DNA from: a bacterium
GTDB taxonomy: Bacteria; Hydrothermota; UBA3072; JAPDKE01
Assembly (NCBI GenBank): GCA_029258725.1
Contig: JAPDKE010000039.1
Coordinates: 1-47,476 of the forward strand
Direction of reading: 5' to 3'
DNA: 47,476 bases
The notes under the pieces were generated by a model, which saw only the letters and a list, made by a program, of their open reading frames with translations, was not told the DNA's origin and made no database searches. The first letter of the stretch is position 1. The number at the start of each line of letters is the position of its first letter. Below, piece after piece: positions 34,792 to 46,184 of the stretch. Position numbers and translations under genes: made by a program.

Positions 34792-34802
34792 ACCCATATA
34801 CA

Positions 34803-34831
34803 TTTATAAGCAATTTCTCTCATTTTGTCAA
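34803..34831 (-). promoter_or_regulatory. Promoter of tRNA-Val and the thrS operon
   Basis: On the - strand TTGACA lies at 34831-34826 and TATAAA at 34808-34803 with a 17-nt spacer. The expected +1 is near 34796, about 5 nt before the mature tRNA. No other promoter is evident between the tRNA and thrS. Confidence 0.75.
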
Positions 34832-34928
34832 GTGTTAAGTAAGGCATCGGCGGCATGCCAGAAGTACATCCCATTCACTTTTTGCAGACAGGCTATGAAT
34901 ACGGGATATGGAAGGGATGGGTGTGGTA

Positions 34929-34963
34929 TTGACAATCATGTGGACTTTTAGTATCTTTCAAGT
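34929..34963 (+). promoter_or_regulatory. Promoter of ndk, apparently leaderless
   Basis: TTGACA at 34929-34934, a 17-nt spacer and TATCTT at 34952-34957, then exactly 6 nt to the ATG at 34964. No SD is present. The expected +1 is the A of ATG. It diverges from the tRNA/thrS promoter; the 94 nt between them show no other feature I recognise. Confidence 0.7.
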
Positions 34964-35377
34964 ATGGAAAAGACCTTCATGCTCATAAAGCCCGATGGAG
35001 TGGAGCGGAGGCTCATCGGGAAGGTTATTGAGCGGGTCGAAGATGCGGGATTTAGAATTGTTGCAATGCACATGGAGCATCTCACCCGCAAAAAGGCGGA
35101 GGAATTATATGCTCCCCATCGGGGGAAGGATTTTTTTGAGGGTCTTGTTGAGTTTATGATATCAGGTCCTGTTGTGGGACTTATCCTTGAGAAGGAGAAT
35201 GCAATAGAGGATTTGAGAAGACTTGTCGGGAAAACCGATCCCGCTCGTGCGGATGTGGGAACGATAAGACATGATTTTGGAATGAGCATAAGAAAGAATG
35301 TGGTTCATGCATCCGACTCTCCGGAAAATGCATCAAGGGAAATAAAGATCTTTTTTGAGGAAAAATGGACAGAATAG
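34964..35377 (+). CDS. ndk: Nucleoside diphosphate kinase
   Basis: A 137-aa enzyme exchanging the terminal phosphate among NTPs. Motifs are TFMLIKPDGVERRLIG at the N-terminus and the active-site H115 in NVVHASDSP (the usual G in HGSDS is A here, a known variation). IRHDFG precedes it. It is the first gene of a + strand operon and has no ribosome-binding site, in keeping with a leaderless message. It overlaps ackA by 13 nt. Confidence 0.95.
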   Translation: MEKTFMLIKPDGVERRLIGKVIERVEDAGFRIVAMHMEHLTRKKAEELYAPHRGKDFFEGLVEFMISGPVVGLILEKENAIEDLRRLVGKTDPARADVGTIRHDFGMSIRKNVVHASDSPENASREIKIFFEEKWTE

Positions 35378-36636
35378 TCCTGACCCTTAACTGCGGTTCA
35401 TCTTCTGTTAAATATCTGCTTTACAACTGGGATAAAAGAACCCCACTTGCAAGGGGGATTGTTGAAAGGGTTACCATAGGTGGTTCCTTTATAAGACACA
35501 GGCATCCTGAAAAGGGTGAGATAAGAAAGGAATATGAGTGCCCCACCCATAAGGAGGCCATAGAACTCATACTCTCCATGCTCACCCACCCGGAATACGG
35601 GGTAATAAAGGACTATAAGGAGATATCAGCGGTGGGGCACAGGGTTGTCCATGGAGGAGAGAGATTTACACATTCGGTTCTCATAGATGATGAGGTCCTC
35701 CAGACCTTTAAGGAACTCTGCGACCTTGCCCCCCTACACAATCCTCCAAATGTCCTGGGAATTGAGGCTGCAAAAAAGATCCTTCCCGATGTTCCCCATG
35801 TTGCTGTTATTGACACGGCATTCCATCAGACCATGCCCCCCCACTGTTACATATACGCAGTCCCCTACGAATGGTATGAGAAATACAGGGTAAGGAAATA
35901 TGGATTCCATGGAACATCCCACCTTTATGTCTCAAGAAGGGCTGCGGTCTTACTCGGGAAGAAGCCAGAAGAGGTGAACCTCATAACATGCCATATTGGA
36001 AATGGTGTGAGCTTTACCGCAATAAAAAACGGAAAATCTTACGACCATTCCATGGGCTTCACCCCTCTTGAAGGGCTTGTTATGGGAACCAGGTCCGGGG
36101 ATATAGACCCTGCTATTGTTGGATTCATAGCAGAAAGGGAAAATCTCACAGCACAGGAAGTCATAAATATCCTGAACAAGAAGAGCGGGGTTCTGGGTAT
36201 AACCGGAAAGTACACGGATAGAAGGGATATTTTGAAGGCTATGGAGGAGGGAGATGAGCGTGCGCGCCTTGCATTTGAGATAGAGTGCCATCGCATGAAG
36301 AAATACATAGGTGCATACATGGCAATCCTGGGAAGGGTTGATGCTATTGTGTTCACTGCAGGGGTTGGAGAGAAGGGATGGGAGACAAGGGAGAGGGTTC
36401 TTGAGGGAATGGAGCATCTTGGAATAAAACTTGATAGGGAAAGAAACAGACAGGCAGTTTCCAGGGATAAGGAATCCATAATCTCAACCGACGATTCTCC
36501 TGTTAAGGTCTTTGTGATACCAACGGATGAGGAGATAGTGTTTGTTGAGGATGTTATTGCAATTATAGAGGGAAGATACGACATCCCGACGCGCTTCCGG
36601 TACTCGTTTGAGGACCCTTCGTATGTGAAAAAGTAA
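35365..36636 (+). CDS. ackA: Acetate kinase
   Basis: A 423-aa ASKHA-fold enzyme making ATP and acetate from acetyl phosphate. Motifs are LTLNCGSSSVKYLLYN, VGHRVVHGGERFT, VAVIDTAFHQTMPP, YGFHGTSHLYVS, CHIGNGVSFTAI, MGFTPLEGLVMGTRSGDIDP and VFTAGVGEKGWETRE. Slightly longer than the common 400 aa, with a C-terminal tail. No phosphotransacetylase gene is in the window. Suggests fermentative substrate-level phosphorylation. Confidence 0.95.
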   Translation: MDRIVLTLNCGSSSVKYLLYNWDKRTPLARGIVERVTIGGSFIRHRHPEKGEIRKEYECPTHKEAIELILSMLTHPEYGVIKDYKEISAVGHRVVHGGERFTHSVLIDDEVLQTFKELCDLAPLHNPPNVLGIEAAKKILPDVPHVAVIDTAFHQTMPPHCYIYAVPYEWYEKYRVRKYGFHGTSHLYVSRRAAVLLGKKPEEVNLITCHIGNGVSFTAIKNGKSYDHSMGFTPLEGLVMGTRSGDIDPAIVGFIAERENLTAQEVINILNKKSGVLGITGKYTDRRDILKAMEEGDERARLAFEIECHRMKKYIGAYMAILGRVDAIVFTAGVGEKGWETRERVLEGMEHLGIKLDRERNRQAVSRDKESIISTDDSPVKVFVIPTDEEIVFVEDVIAIIEGRYDIPTRFRYSFEDPSYVKK

Positions 36637-36649
36637 GAAAGGGGGTAAA

Positions 36650-39454
<2,805 letters not shown>

Positions 39455-39458
<4 letters not shown>

Positions 39459-40033
39459 AACTCAAAGCAAGAAAAACCTACAGGCTCGGGGTTGGCATCT
39501 TATTTCCCCTGATTTACTATTTCTCGCCCAATAAAATTGTGGTTGAGATGTTCATTGCCTATCTGCTTGGAATTATGACCACGATAGAGGTTGTAAGGAA
39601 GATAGCCCCCGTATTCTGGAGCACAATGGCAAAGCATTCAAAGGGAATTCTCAAAGAGGAGCCGGGAAAGATAACCGGAACAACTGCGTATCTTTTATCA
39701 TGTTTTATCATTATCGCTGCCTTTCAGAAATACATTGCGATAACCGCCATTCTCTTTCTTCTCTTTGGGGATATGGCAGCAACCCTTGTTGGTGTGAGGT
39801 TTGGGAGGATAAAGTTTTTTGGCGGGAAGAAGTCCCTTGAGGGAAGCCTTGCCTTCCTTGTTACCTGTCTCATCATAGGGTATCTTTTGAGATTTATCTT
39901 CCCTGAACTCGGTGTTGCCAAGATACTCTGGGGTTCACTTGGTGCAACCATAATTGAGGCAATACCACTTCCCATAGACGATAACTTCACCGTGGGGATA
40001 GGGACTGCCCTTATTTTATGGCTTGTGCCCTGA
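39455..40033 (+). CDS. Dolichol kinase / phosphatidate cytidylyltransferase-like membrane protein
   Basis: A 192-aa polytopic protein. The stretch LLFGDMAATLVGVRFGR followed by FFGGKKSLEGSLAFLVTCL and then IPLPIDDNFTVG is the signature of the SEC59/DGK1/VTE5 family, which uses CTP to phosphorylate polyprenols or diacylglycerol, or forms CDP-lipids. About six membrane segments. Overlaps plsY by 4 nt, fitting phospholipid recycling. The precise substrate is unknown. It is the last intact gene before a decaying region. Confidence 0.8.
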
Positions 40034-40289
40034 TATTTTCTCTTGCGATAACTCCCGTGGAGGTAAAGGGAGTTAAGAGTGCATGGGAAGTAAAGTTCCA
40101 ACAGGCAATTGATACGCCTGTAGAGACATCAAATTGGGAAAAACAGGGGAATGTGTGGACAGAAAAGAGAGGGATTTACATCTGGAGGAAAGGCAAAAAG
40201 GAATGCCTTATCCCAGAGATACTGCCTTTGTTTTCAGAAAAATCCATCGAATCTTTCGTCTATTCCCTATCCCGAATTTGCACGAGAAA

Positions 40290-40446
40290 GGAAAAGTAGT
40301 AAATGCTGATATTATAAAAGGACTTCATCCTGTTCTTGACAGTATGGTTGTAGAAAAGGCAAAGGAAATTGAATCTGCCCCTGCCACATTTCACGGAAAA
40401 ACCCGTGCCTTTTAATGTGCTTCTTCCTGTGATGTATAAAATTCCT
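40290..40446 (+). pseudogene. Remnant of a TonB C-terminal domain, frameshifted
   Basis: In one frame bases 40290-40400 read EKGKVVNADIIKGLHPVLDS and then a helix up to FHGK. One extra A in the A-run at 40397-40401 then shifts the frame, and the sequel KPVPFNVLLPVMYKI continues in the next frame. Together they match the end of TonB-family proteins (G-x-V ... LD ... GKPV ... V..P). A fragment with PYPEFARE just upstream, near 40265, is in yet another frame. The rest of 40034-40680 holds only short open stretches (one of 93 codons at 40018-40299) that I cannot assign. Decay is more likely than a single sequencing error. Confidence 0.6.
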
Positions 40447-40680
40447 CAAAGGTTAAAAAAGCAATTTTGGCCCTCTCCCCATCTGCTTTATTCTTTTAAC
40501 TTGAGTCCACATCCCGGAAGGAGTAAAAGAAATATTTTGGGAGTTGTGGTAAGAAAGAGATTAAAAAGAGGCTTCCGTTTAAATGTTCTGGCAATCCCTT
40601 AAAGGCGGAAGGGTCGATTTTCCTCAGAAGTAATCTTTCCGGGCAGAATCACATAAATTGTGAACTGATGAATATTCCGA

Positions 40681-41808
40681 TCAGGTGTTTATCCCCTGTT
40701 CACAGAACTCCTGAAAGGAATATGATGTATAATGAACCTTCTCCTTTTCTTTAAAAAACCGTTTATACCTCCATTCCTCTTCTTCTTTTTGATATAAGGG
40801 TTTCCCTTCGTGATTATTAATGATAAATATCTCCGGAGTTGAGCCTTTGTTTATTTCCGTTCTTTTCAATAAATACTTAATATGAACATCTGCATCGGGA
40901 AAAGAATATCCACAAAAGAAGATCCTTCTGGCGCGGGTTAGAACGCTCTCTGCTTTTCTCCATATTTTTTGGAGAAAGAAATTGGACATCACTTTAAAGA
41001 ATGTGGGTGGAATGATTATGGGAATCATTTCTCCTCCGCACATATCACAGTATTGGGGCTCAAAGACAAGTTTTGCAACCCTTTTTTCGAGGGGAGTAAG
41101 GGTAAGGCTTATGCATGTGGGACAGTAAAGCCAGTTTAAGGAACCGTGGAGTTTAAGCAGGAAAATGGATTTTTTGGGGTCGGGCCTCTCCCAGTATTTT
41201 ACGCTCTCAATCTTTCTTTCAAAATTCGTAAACTCCACCCCATAATCAACATGGTATTCCGGGAAAAGTTTTATAAGGGCGTTGTCTATAAGAATATCGT
41301 AGTTGAGGCTTATAAAGCATGTTTTTGAAAGTCTTTTTTCTTTTTTCAGTCTGTTTACCAGAATCTCATGGTATTGGGGTGTTGTCTCCAGTTTTTTATC
41401 CAGCACTATGGCAATAAGGAAGATAAGGTCCTCCCTTATCTGCTGGATAAGGGGTTTAGCAGGGGAGAAACTGTAATCTCTAAAACTTTCCTGTCTATTT
41501 ATGGATAATTCAAGTATTCCAAGAATTTCCTCAAAACTCGGGAAGGAGATATTCTCCACCTTGCGTTGGTTAACATTTATGCCAAAAAATGCGTTAAAAA
41601 ATTTTACCAGGCGGGTGTTAATTTCGCTGTTTGTATAGGGTATTTCTCCATCCTTATAGAGCCTGAAATACTCTTTAAATAAAGCTCCCTGAACCGGGGC
41701 TCCTTCGGAGGCAGATGCACCTGCACCAAGAAAGATAACATCTTCTATCTTCTCTATCTCTTCCTCCTTTTGGTATATGTTAAAAAATTTTTTTGAAAAA
41801 ATCAACAA
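40681..41808 (-). CDS. SIR2-like NAD-binding protein with zinc ribbon
   Basis: A 375-aa protein of the SIR2 superfamily. GAGAS at residues 28-32 binds NAD, SLNYD (N169/D171) and KLHGS (H221, the catalytic histidine) are present, and a four-cysteine zinc site lies at C229, C232, C254 and C257. GYSFPDADVHI near the end completes the fold. Bacterial SIR2-like proteins of this type are often NADases in antiphage systems, but no partner gene lies nearby, so a stand-alone sirtuin-type enzyme is also possible. The TTG start is poorly supported and the true start is uncertain. It is A/T-rich and sits among broken genes, suggesting acquisition. Confidence 0.78.
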   Translation of the reverse strand: MLIFSKKFFNIYQKEEEIEKIEDVIFLGAGASASEGAPVQGALFKEYFRLYKDGEIPYTNSEINTRLVKFFNAFFGINVNQRKVENISFPSFEEILGILELSINRQESFRDYSFSPAKPLIQQIREDLIFLIAIVLDKKLETTPQYHEILVNRLKKEKRLSKTCFISLNYDILIDNALIKLFPEYHVDYGVEFTNFERKIESVKYWERPDPKKSIFLLKLHGSLNWLYCPTCISLTLTPLEKRVAKLVFEPQYCDMCGGEMIPIIIPPTFFKVMSNFFLQKIWRKAESVLTRARRIFFCGYSFPDADVHIKYLLKRTEINKGSTPEIFIINNHEGKPLYQKEEEEWRYKRFFKEKEKVHYTSYSFQEFCEQGINT

Positions 41809-41814
41809 CTTTTC

Positions 41815-41850
41815 TTGAAAGTAAAAACCAAGGCCTTTATAATTGTGTTG
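41815..41850 (+). promoter_or_regulatory. Promoter of the broken potassium-channel gene
   Basis: TTGAAA at 41815-41820, a 17-nt spacer, TATAAT at 41838-41843, then 7 nt to the ATG at 41851 with no SD. It matches the leaderless pattern seen at dgt, ndk and the histidine kinase gene, although the gene it serves is no longer intact. Confidence 0.55.
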
Positions 41851-42691
41851 ATGGCTGCAAGTTTAAAGAAAAACTTTCTTACAATCCTATTGCTCATCGT
41901 TGCCCTTATGGTTATGGGGTTATAGGGTATGAGATAATTGAAAGATGATCATTGCTCGACGCAATATATATGGTTGTAATAACCCTTACAATGGCAGGTT
42001 TCAGGGAGGTCCATGGACTTTCAAGACCTGGTATGATATTCACCGTCTCTCTTATTCTCTTGGGAACGGGTGTTCTTTTTTATGGTCTTTCAACTTATAA
42101 TATGTGGTGCAGGTAAGACCGGAAAATATGTAATTTCCGAGCTTGTAAAGGCAAAAGAAGACTTTGTTGTTGCGGATACAGACCCTGAAAAGATAAAAGG
42201 GCTTTCCCCTAACGTCATTTTTATAGAGGGAGATGTAACGCACGATTCGGTATTGAGGGACGCTGGTATTGAAAAGGCAAAGGGACTTGTTGCAACCCTT
42301 CCTACCGATGCCAAAAAACATCTTTCTGGTTGTTACTGCAAGGAGTTTAAATCCCAGCCTGAGAATAATAACCCAGTGTCTTGAGGAAAAAACCATTCCC
42401 AAGATGATAAAGGCTGGGGCGGATAGGGTGGTTTCACCAACCATGATAGGAGGCCTGAGGATTGCCTCTGAACTTATAAGACCTGCTGTTGTAAACTTCC
42501 TTAACCTGATGCTGAGGGATGGGAAGGGACCCCTGAGGGTGGAGGAGGTAAGAGTAAAAAGAGGCTCTCCTTACGAGGGCAAAACCTTTAAACCGCCTCT
42601 TAAGGAAAAACTCCAGGCTGATGATTCCCGGATACTCCTGGGAGAGATGGAGGCCTGCAGAGCAATTGAAAGGGAGATATTGAAGGGATAG
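41851..42691 (+). pseudogene. Broken potassium channel with TrkA-N/TrkA-C domains
   Basis: The pieces read, in order, as a membrane helix (NFLTILLLIVALMVMG), a pore region (VVITLTMAGFREVHGLSRPG) and second helix (MIFTVSLILLGTGVLFYGLS), then a TrkA-N NAD-binding domain (LIICGAGKTGKYVISELV ... VIFIEGDVTHD), then a TrkA-C-like end. Four lesions separate them: a lost G in the run at 41916-41919 leading to TAG at 41923, a TGA at 41946-41948, a missing linker before 42097, and an extra A in the run at 42313-42318. Restoring these joins a normal bacterial Kch-type gene. The homopolymer shifts alone could be sequencing errors; the nonsense codon and linker loss argue for real decay. Confidence 0.8.
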
Positions 42692-42698
42692 AGAAGGA

Positions 42699-44819
42699 TT
42701 ATTTCAACAGGATAAGTTTTTGCGTTCTCGAGTAGTCAAGTTTACCCCTCTCTGCATACACATCGAATTTGACAAGGTATATTCCTGGTGGTAACCCTAA
42801 GGTGCAGATTTTCACCTGATGATATCCAGGTCTCTTTTTACCATTATAAAGCACTTTTACTATCCTGCCGGCTGTATCATAGAGTTTTATCGATACCACA
42901 CTCATACCCGGGCAGTAATAGGGTATTACACCTGTTCCGGATAAGAGAATTGGAGTTGTCCGGAATAAATACATTGACAGGTCCTGTTCCTGAATGCCTG
43001 CTACACCTGCTTTATATTTAACCAAAAATTTCTTTGATGTGTCAGCATTGGAGACAATCCATATATTATCACCTGCGGAGTCTACTCCTATCCGCTGATA
43101 TATATCATCCATTCTTATACTGTCGGTATTTATCCGCTCAATCACACAAACTTTGCCACGATACACACCGGAATTTGTATCCGTCTCCATAAGTGCAACC
43201 GCCACCCCTGCTGGATATTTTGTTGAACGAATTATAGCCACTGCAGCCTCACATATATCCGGCCTCTGGTCCGTTCCCTGTACCTCTATATAGAGTGTGC
43301 ATGGCGCACCAATAGAATCAACCGGTGTCACCCAGTCGTTCCCGTAATTATTCACAGATGATATGGTAACAGGCTCACCTGCCACACCCTGTACGAAATC
43401 ATCATGCCAGCCGGCATGGTCACTCGGTCCGTATATTAAAGCTGAGATTTCTGTAGAATCGGTATACCACCAGAAGTTATCCGTGAGGTCGAGGGTAACC
43501 CCGCTATTATTAAGAATTTCTGTATCGGGCTGATATGTGTTGTAATAGACATTTGAGGAATTTAATTTAAATGTAACACCTGAGTCCGCATCCTGTGCTA
43601 TGTATGCAAGTCCGGATACATTATCAAGCCTTGAACCGTTGTCTACGATAAAGCAACTATCTATAATTACCTTGCTGTACAGTGTATCATGAACAACCCC
43701 TCCATAACTTGCAATGTTGTTGGCAAGGACACAATTTTTAAGGATCACAGATGAATGATAGCGTATGGAAAGAGCACCGCCACAGTACCCAACAGAGTTA
43801 TCGTAAATGGTGTTATTGATGAGCTGGAACGATGAGGAATCTGCGATGTAAAACCCACCACCATAGTCAGATGCCAAGTTCTCCTGGATTATATTACCGG
43901 TAACCTCCGGGGATGAATAATACCTTATACAAAACCCTCCACCATTTCCATCAGCAGAGTTTCCCTTAATTATGTTTCCGATGACCCGTGGGGATGCATA
44001 ATACTCAATGTGGAAACCTCCACCATCCCAGTCAGCGAAGTTGTTCTGGACTGTATTATTGGTGATTACGGGTGATGCAAAATAACTGATGAAAAAACCA
44101 GCGCCCCATTCTGCCTGATTTTCCCGTATCATATTTCCAGAAATCTGCGGTGATGACTCGTCAGAGATATAAAGTCCACCACCATATATGGCGGAGTCGT
44201 TCTGGATTATATTATTGATAACCTGGGGTGATGAATACTCGCAAATGTAAAGCCCGCCACCATTCCACTGAGCAGAGTTTCCCTCAATTATATTACCGCT
44301 AACCCTGGGGGATGAATGACAGATGTAGATCCCGCCTCCATAATAAGCATGGTTATCCACTATCCTGCAGGACTCAATCACAACGGAGGAATAATTACAA
44401 TATATTCCAGCACCATAATAATGGGGATAAGAGCCTCTCGCCCTCCCACCTTTTATCGTAAATCCCTTCACAACTGCTCTGCAGTCCAAGGTATCTAAGT
44501 AATCGCAGAATATCACATGCCAGGCAGTATCTTCACCCGATGCACTCACTGCGGTGAGTGTGCAGCCTTCTGCACCTGTCTGGCCCATCAGTACAACCGA
44601 ATCCTGCATTATAAGACCCACGGTGTCATTGATAAACAGGTGGTAAGTTCCGCTGCCAAGCATAACTGTGTCAATATATCCGGATGTCACTGCCGACCCG
44701 TGTGCAATATTCACATATTTCTGGACACTATCACCCTCTGCCCCCAGCGTGTCAACCTGCCAGATCCTTGCATAAGTTGATACAACTACTACTGCATAGA
44801 TACAAATAAGTTTACGCAT
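42699..44819 (-). CDS. Secreted right-handed beta-helix protein with T9SS sorting domain
   Basis: A 706-aa exported protein. A signal peptide (MRKLICIYAVVVVSTYA) is followed by a parallel beta-helix built from 26-27-residue rungs (residues about 136-372) with patterns such as GGGLYICEYSSPQVINNIIQ. A linker of Ig/fibronectin-like character follows. The C-terminal sorting domain (about 625-706) has KLYDTAGRIVKVLYNGKKRP, LPPGIYLVKF and the ending QKLILLK. SD AAAGGAGGTATT precedes the ATG. Such helices often bind or cut polysaccharides, but no catalytic site is obvious. It is convergent with the broken channel gene (7 nt apart). Confidence 0.85.
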   Translation of the reverse strand: MRKLICIYAVVVVSTYARIWQVDTLGAEGDSVQKYVNIAHGSAVTSGYIDTVMLGSGTYHLFINDTVGLIMQDSVVLMGQTGAEGCTLTAVSASGEDTAWHVIFCDYLDTLDCRAVVKGFTIKGGRARGSYPHYYGAGIYCNYSSVVIESCRIVDNHAYYGGGIYICHSSPRVSGNIIEGNSAQWNGGGLYICEYSSPQVINNIIQNDSAIYGGGLYISDESSPQISGNMIRENQAEWGAGFFISYFASPVITNNTVQNNFADWDGGGFHIEYYASPRVIGNIIKGNSADGNGGGFCIRYYSSPEVTGNIIQENLASDYGGGFYIADSSSFQLINNTIYDNSVGYCGGALSIRYHSSVILKNCVLANNIASYGGVVHDTLYSKVIIDSCFIVDNGSRLDNVSGLAYIAQDADSGVTFKLNSSNVYYNTYQPDTEILNNSGVTLDLTDNFWWYTDSTEISALIYGPSDHAGWHDDFVQGVAGEPVTISSVNNYGNDWVTPVDSIGAPCTLYIEVQGTDQRPDICEAAVAIIRSTKYPAGVAVALMETDTNSGVYRGKVCVIERINTDSIRMDDIYQRIGVDSAGDNIWIVSNADTSKKFLVKYKAGVAGIQEQDLSMYLFRTTPILLSGTGVIPYYCPGMSVVSIKLYDTAGRIVKVLYNGKKRPGYHQVKICTLGLPPGIYLVKFDVYAERGKLDYSRTQKLILLK
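43704..44414 (-). repeat. Imperfect 78-81-bp coding repeats (beta-helix rungs)
   Basis: Nine or so rungs, each about 26-27 codons, recur in frame. The (S/A)SP turn falls at protein residues 169-171, 196-198, 222-224, 248-250, 275-277 and 302-304, with GGG(L/F) and N-N-I-I-x-x-N blocks at constant offsets. This is a protein repeat, not a CRISPR array or a satellite. Confidence 0.85.
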
Positions 44820-44876
44820 AATACCTCCTTTCGATGATTAGAGTGAACGCTGTTTCATCAGCTGTATCTTTCTTTG

Positions 44877-44906
44877 ATGTTACACTAAAAATATTTGATT
44901 TGTCAA
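44877..44906 (-). promoter_or_regulatory. Promoter of the beta-helix gene
   Basis: On the - strand TTGACA at 44906-44901, an 18-nt spacer and TAACAT at 44882-44877. The predicted +1 near 44870 leaves a leader of about 50 nt with a full SD, unlike the leaderless genes. Confidence 0.55.
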
Positions 44907-44912
44907 GCTCGC

Positions 44913-45263
44913 GATTCAAATTGGATGTTTTTACTTATGGGAATACTCGCATTTAACATCCTTATATGGCTCAGGTTATTTTATCTTCCGTCTCTTTATA
45001 AGAAGCATATGACAAAGAGGATGAGGTATCGTCTGATAAATATTCCCGGGAGGGCGGTTCAGAACAGCAAGGGGGTGAGTCTTTACCTTATGGAGGAGCA
45101 TGCGGCGATATTTCAAGAGATTTATCACATTATAATGGATAAAAAGACAGGGAGATTGTGTTTTGCTAAAGGGATTGAAGCCCTGATATGGAAGTCATCT
45201 CCCCCAAATATATTCCTCTTTACCCCCATCTTTAACCTCCTCAACCCCAGAATGAATTTTTAA
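44913..45263 (+). pseudogene. C-terminal remnant of an IS1380-type transposase
   Basis: About 115 codons survive: NWMFLLMGILAFNILIWLRL, then LPSLYKKHMTKRMRYRLINI and IPGRAVQNSKGVSLYL, then AAIFQEIYHIIM. This order matches the end of DDE group 1 (IS1380-like) transposases. The catalytic core and N-terminus are missing; upstream sequence runs straight into the beta-helix promoter. No terminal inverted repeats were found. It is a fossil, not an active element. Confidence 0.72.
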
Positions 45264-45282
45264 TGCAGGATTGAGGAAAATA

Positions 45283-45864
45283 TTAGTTGGCAGTCCCGTA
45301 ACCACGAGGAGTAACTCTCTTTCTTACTACACTTACCCTTCCAAAAGGAGAAACAATTTCCCTTTCTGCCCCCTTCATCCTTCCATAATAAAAAAGCACT
45401 CCTCCGGGGTTCAGAAATTCAAAAACAAGAGACGATGGCTTTACCCCTCTTAAAAGAAGAGAGTCAAACTTCCCCCTTCCTTCTTTCCAGTCCTCTGCCC
45501 TCATATTCACCACCTCCATATCCACCCCCAGAAAATGTTTCATGTGAAACAGAAAAACACTCTTTTTTGTCTTTGACTCAAGGAGAGTGAGTTTTATCCG
45601 CGGTTTTAATATCTTTATCGGGATTCCAACCACCCCCCCTCCAGCACCAAAGTCAAGCACCTTCCCCCGAACCTCATGAATTGGAACAAGAGAGGAAAGT
45701 ATGAGCAGCTCTGGTTCTTTCTTTCTCCTTGAGATAAGATTCACCTTTTCATTCCATCTCAAAAGCTCCTCAAGATAGGCAACAAGCAAATCGAGCATTT
45801 TTTCTGTAAAAGATATATTCAGGACCACAAGACCCTTCCTCAGTGTTTCACGTGAAACACTCAT
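45283..45864 (-). CDS. rsmG: 16S rRNA (guanine-N7) methyltransferase RsmG
   Basis: A 193-aa SAM-dependent enzyme that makes m7G in 16S rRNA (position 527 in Escherichia coli). It shows LEELLRWNEKVNLIS, the SAM loop VLDFGAGGGVVGIPIKIL and LLLRGVKPSSLV. The first codons are formed by a parS palindrome (MSVSRET). It overlaps the DUF5683 gene by ATGA. In many genomes rsmG is followed by parA and parB; here a transposase remnant on the opposite strand follows instead. Confidence 0.92.
   Translation of the reverse strand: MSVSRETLRKGLVVLNISFTEKMLDLLVAYLEELLRWNEKVNLISRRKKEPELLILSSLVPIHEVRGKVLDFGAGGGVVGIPIKILKPRIKLTLLESKTKKSVFLFHMKHFLGVDMEVVNMRAEDWKEGRGKFDSLLLRGVKPSSLVFEFLNPGGVLFYYGRMKGAEREIVSPFGRVSVVRKRVTPRGYGTAN
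45536..45551. promoter_or_regulatory. Second parS-like site inside rsmG
   Basis: TGTTTCATGTGAAACA matches the parS consensus TGTTTCACGTGAAACA at 15 of 16 positions, 308 bp from the perfect site. Closely spaced parS copies are common near replication origins. It encodes part of FLFHMKHFL, so protein constraint could contribute. Confidence 0.65.
45844..45859. promoter_or_regulatory. parS site at the start of rsmG
   Basis: TGTTTCACGTGAAACA is a perfect copy of the broadly conserved ParB-binding parS palindrome. The symmetry extends to 20 bp (45842-45861). It overlaps the first codons of rsmG and the stop of the DUF5683 gene. It suggests that this locus lies near the chromosome origin and is bound by ParB. 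Confidence 0.88.
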
Positions 45865-46184
45865 TGTATCTTCAGCCTCAGGGAAACACTCTTTTCTTCC
45901 GGATTTACCTCCAGTTCCGGCTTTATTCCGTAAAGGTTTGCATCCACGTAGGCATCCGCAGCAGAGAAAAGGAGGGTTATGAGGGACCAGAAGAGGTATG
46001 TGTATCCCTCATCCTCGTTTCCCTCTGCGTATCCCTGATAGCACCGGTAAAAGCAGTAAATCTCAATCCCCCCTATGGCTATTCCTTTAAGATAATTCCC
46101 GGTATAAAACTGTCCCCCTCCGGGGAGAAGGAGAGAAAGAAATACTGCGGTTTTAACCGATTTTGAAAAAAGGAGAAGTATCAT
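45861..46184 (-). CDS. DUF5683-type small membrane protein
   Basis: A 107-aa protein with two hydrophobic stretches. LLLPGGGQFYTGNYLKGIAI near residues 19-38 and SAADAYVDANLYG near 74-86 are the DUF5683 hallmarks; a short basic-acidic tail follows. The function of the family is unknown. It is joined by ATGA overlaps to the histidine kinase gene upstream and rsmG downstream, so all three are one transcription unit. Confidence 0.78.
   Translation of the reverse strand: MILLLFSKSVKTAVFLSLLLPGGGQFYTGNYLKGIAIGGIEIYCFYRCYQGYAEGNEDEGYTYLFWSLITLLFSAADAYVDANLYGIKPELEVNPEEKSVSLRLKIQ

Noticed and set aside
40018-40299. 93-codon open frame as a real gene
   Set aside because: It overlaps the end of the lipid kinase-like gene, has no recognisable domain, and runs into the TonB remnant in another frame; it may be part of the same decayed gene.
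43704-44414. Regularly spaced repeats as a possible CRISPR array
   Set aside because: Repeats are divergent, in frame and encode beta-helix rungs; there are no unique spacers of constant length and no cas genes.
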